Shown here in pieces: positions 61,903 through 64,000 of a stretch of DNA of 64,000 nt. Source of the stretch: JAJCYK01 sp965224285 (GTDB lineage Bacteria; Bacteroidota; Bacteroidia; Cytophagales; Cyclobacteriaceae). The DNA is taken from the NCBI GenBank assembly GCA_965224285.1, contig OZ245043.1, positions 1,364,001 to 1,428,000 of the forward strand, read 5' to 3'. The notes under the pieces are model-generated. The model searched no databases, had not been told where the DNA came from, and was given only the letters and a program-made list of their open reading frames with translations. The position numbers were made by a program, and so were the translations under genes. Numbering within the stretch: position 1 is the first letter of the stretch; each line of letters opens with the position of its first letter.

Positions 61903-62205
61903 CCCGTAGCAACAATTTGTTTAGATCAATCTTATATTTGGTAAAAAGTTGGTTGCTTGACAGGACTTTTGCAACAGCCTCCTGGCCGACTTGTACTGCT
62001 ACGAAAATGATATTCTAACATAATTTTTAACATTAATATAGATTAAATCCAACTTTTAAGCATTGAATTGCACTTATTTAATATATAACATTATTTATTT
62101 TAGAAAATCATTTGGATTTAGCAAATAATTAATATAATTTTACGAACCTAGAGGGTTACTACAGAACGTAATAACTATAAACGCAAGGATAACTGAAAAG
62201 ATTTA
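61903..62205 (+). other. AT-rich leader region of the initiating sugar transferase gene
   Basis: This 303-base gap has no ORF. It includes an exact TATATTTG -7 box at 61933-61940, with TTTG only 13 bases upstream, and a better-spaced promoter candidate at 62111-62142. The stretch between them is very AT-rich. No terminator, anti-termination element or RNA gene was recognised. Confidence 0.45.
62111..62142 (+). promoter_or_regulatory. Candidate promoter of the initiating sugar transferase gene
   Basis: TTTG (62111-62114), a 20-base spacer and TAATTTTA (62135-62142) match the Bacteroidota TTTG / TAnnTTTG pattern with one mismatch in the last base. Transcription would begin near 62148, about 58 bases before the ATG. 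Confidence 0.38.
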
Positions 62206-63630
62206 ATGAGAATACCTTTACATAAGATACTACTTATTACTCACGATCTGGTAATTATCGCCTTTGCGTTGCTACTGGGAAATTTGACCTACAGTAATTA
62301 TAGTTCATATTTCCACATGGGCGATATCAACTCCGACTTGATGTGGGGCTACATATTTATAATCGGAACTACCTTATTGGCTTTCAATGAGTACGATCTG
62401 TACAAATATCAGGTAATACTGAACCGGAAACGTCATTTTAGCAGGGTGCATAAGGCCTTGTTCACCAGTTTCATCGGACTGTTACTGTTGTTGTTTATCT
62501 TCAAGAATGTTGAAGTTAGCTCAAGTAGGGTATTACTGTCACTTATTTATGTTCACGCCTCCATACTATTCATCATAACGAGGGTCATAATAATTCCCAA
62601 CCTGTTCTTTACCCTGGTGAGAAACAAGCTAATTAACCGTAACCTATTAATCGTGGGGGCTGGAAAATTAAGCCGTGACCATGCTGAAGAGCTAATAGAC
62701 AACAATAGTTATTTCAATATAGTGGGCTTGGTTGATGATGGTGAATCCGATCTAAAAGACCAAGTGAATGGAGTACCTGTACTGGGCCAGATTAAAGACC
62801 TGGAGTATTTGGTAGATACTTATAATATTCATGATTTACTGGTAGCTTCCGATTGTAAGAGCGAGGACAGATTGCACGAAATCATAGAACACTGCAAACT
62901 TTCACATCGAACAGTACACATTGTTTCTGAACTTTATAATGTGGCTGCAGAAAAAATTCAAATTGAGGAAATAGGAAGGGTTTCAGCATTTCGATACGAA
63001 CCTCCCCAACCCGGACGTAGATTGTTGTATCCTTACGCCAAAAGGTTGTTTGACTTGGTAGTGTCATTACTCATTATCTTGTTGTTTCTACCGGTGTGGT
63101 TAGTGTTAGGGGCATTAGTGAAATTTACCTCGCCTGGCCCGATATTCTATAGGGCTAAAGCCATTGGCAAAAATGGAAAGTTATTTTACATGTACAAATT
63201 CCGATCCATGTATGTTAATGCCAGCACTAAATTGCATGAAGATATGGTGAAGAGGATGATTCAGGAGAATGGTGCTACAAAGAAGCTTACCAATGATCCT
63301 AGAATTACACCTGTAGGCCGGTTGTACCGCAAATTATCATTGGACGAATTTCCACAATTGATTAATGTGCTTATTGGAGAAATGAGCCTAGTAGGCCCAA
63401 GACCTTGCTTACCTTACGAGTATGAAGTGATGAAGGAATGGCAAAAGCAGCGTTGCGACATCAAACCGGGTATGACAGGAATTTGGCAAATTAAGGGACG
63501 GGATGAGGTTTTGTTCAGTGAACAAATTGTAATGGACCTATACTATAAAGAACACCGTTCTATCTGGATGGACCTGCAAATTATTCTTGGCACCATTCCA
63601 GTAGTAATATTCGGAAGAGGCGGTGCATGA
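62206..63630 (+). CDS. Polyprenyl-phosphate sugar-1-phosphate transferase (WbaP/WcaJ type)
   Basis: This 474-residue enzyme probably starts repeat-unit synthesis by moving a sugar-1-phosphate from its nucleotide to undecaprenyl phosphate. It has four to five N-terminal TM helices, a CoA-binding-like domain (LLIVGAGKLSRDHAEELI, about residues 145-260), a further membrane helix (LFDLVVSLLIILLFLPVWL) and the catalytic domain. That domain contains KFTSPGPIFYRAKAIGKNG, FYMYKFRSMYVNAS, SLDEFPQLINVLIGEMSLVGPRP and KPGMTGIWQI. The first sugar (glucose, galactose or a deoxy sugar) cannot be read. It is followed 35 bases later by a sugar dehydrogenase-like gene. Confidence 0.94.
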   Translation: MRIPLHKILLITHDLVIIAFALLLGNLTYSNYSSYFHMGDINSDLMWGYIFIIGTTLLAFNEYDLYKYQVILNRKRHFSRVHKALFTSFIGLLLLLFIFKNVEVSSSRVLLSLIYVHASILFIITRVIIIPNLFFTLVRNKLINRNLLIVGAGKLSRDHAEELIDNNSYFNIVGLVDDGESDLKDQVNGVPVLGQIKDLEYLVDTYNIHDLLVASDCKSEDRLHEIIEHCKLSHRTVHIVSELYNVAAEKIQIEEIGRVSAFRYEPPQPGRRLLYPYAKRLFDLVVSLLIILLFLPVWLVLGALVKFTSPGPIFYRAKAIGKNGKLFYMYKFRSMYVNASTKLHEDMVKRMIQENGATKKLTNDPRITPVGRLYRKLSLDEFPQLINVLIGEMSLVGPRPCLPYEYEVMKEWQKQRCDIKPGMTGIWQIKGRDEVLFSEQIVMDLYYKEHRSIWMDLQIILGTIPVVIFGRGGA

Positions 63631-63665
63631 TTTTTTCTGACAAGTACCTGAATTTTTTTTAATCT

Positions 63666-64000
63666 ATGATAAAAGTCGGTGTTATCGGCTACGGCTATTG
63701 GGGACCCAACATTGTCCGAAACTTCATTAGTCATCCGGAAATCAAAGTAGCCAAGTTGGCAGATATGGACCAGGATCGATTGGCCCTGGCCAGTTCACAG
63801 TATTCGGACGTCGTTATTACTTCTGATGCCGACGAGATTCTTAACGACCCTGAAATCGACCTGGTGGCCGTTATTACTTCCATCTCCTCCCACTATCCCC
63901 TGGCTAAAAAGGCCCTTCAGAACGGAAAGCATGTATTTGTGGAGAAACCGTTCACCGCAACCAGTGATCAGGCTAAGGAGTTGATCGATCTAGCCCTGGC
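63666..64000 (+). CDS. Gfo/Idh/MocA family oxidoreductase, 3' end cut by the window
   Basis: The frame opens at ATG 63666 and runs off the right edge with about 111 residues visible. It shows the NAD(P)-binding motif VGVIGYGYWGPNIVRNFI and the EKP signature in GKHVFVEKPFTATSDQ. In polysaccharide loci such enzymes oxidise or reduce nucleotide sugars, for example WlbA/WbpB-type 3-dehydrogenation of UDP-GlcNAc acids. The GYWGPN form is typical of that group, but the specificity is inference. It is on the same strand as, and 35 bases after, the initiating transferase gene, and the locus continues beyond the window. Confidence 0.88.
   Translation, partial: MIKVGVIGYGYWGPNIVRNFISHPEIKVAKLADMDQDRLALASSQYSDVVITSDADEILNDPEIDLVAVITSISSHYPLAKKALQNGKHVFVEKPFTATSDQAKELIDLAL

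Overview
The window reads as chromosomal DNA of a Bacteroidota bacterium, most likely an aerobic, possibly marine member of the Cytophagales-like lineages. The signs are an Alternative Complex III (act) plus caa3-type oxidase locus, a giant secreted protein with SprB-type repeats and a type IX secretion C-terminal domain, a Sir2 deacylase without the zinc-finger cysteines, a Bacteroidota-type promoter (TTTG-N19-TAnnTTTG), AT-rich leaders without strong Shine-Dalgarno sites, and Wza/Wzc proteins of the Bacteroidota kind. No rRNA, tRNA, CRISPR array, transposase or prophage gene was seen.

Region 1 (1-6.6 kb): the 3' end of a Sir2 deacylase gene converges on a minus-strand run of DMT permease, YebC-family regulator, nicotinate phosphoribosyltransferase (pncB), nicotinamidase (pncA), class V aminotransferase and o-succinylbenzoate synthase (menC). 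pncB and pncA overlap and form the NAD salvage route for nicotinamide, which is the product released by Sir2. menC supplies menaquinone, the likely electron donor for the respiratory chain encoded next.

Region 2 (6.6-31.2 kb, minus strand): one nearly gapless array encodes a complete quinol-to-oxygen respiratory branch. It runs from a good promoter at about 31.14 kb through actABCDEF, cytochrome oxidase subunits II and I, heme A synthase, heme O synthase, two subunit III proteins, subunit IV, a SCO-like protein, DUF420, a small CxxC membrane protein and DUF983. It continues into a very large multi-TM histidine kinase and a beta-barrel outer-membrane protein whose start overlaps the kinase stop. 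A strong hairpin/T-tract lies at 6634-6656, beyond an AT-rich spacer with several inverted repeats.

Region 3 (31.4-34.6 kb, plus strand): proB-proA-proC, the proline pathway from glutamate.

Region 4 (34.6-64 kb): an exopolysaccharide/capsule locus that runs off the right edge. It has GDP-fucose synthesis (gmd, fcl), a phosphopantetheinyl transferase, an acetyltransferase, Wza and Wzc export proteins, a Wzy-like polymerase/ligase, a Wzx flippase, three GT4-type glycosyltransferases, four sulfotransferase-family proteins, two AsnB-type amidotransferases, a WbaP/WcaJ-type initiating sugar transferase and a Gfo/Idh/MocA oxidoreductase. A 1920-residue secreted pectate-lyase-like repeat protein lies on the opposite strand in its middle. 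Together they suggest a fucose-containing, probably sulfated and possibly amidated surface polysaccharide made by a Wzx/Wzy route. This sulfated-polysaccharide locus is the most distinctive system in the window; its chemistry is inferred from gene content, not shown.
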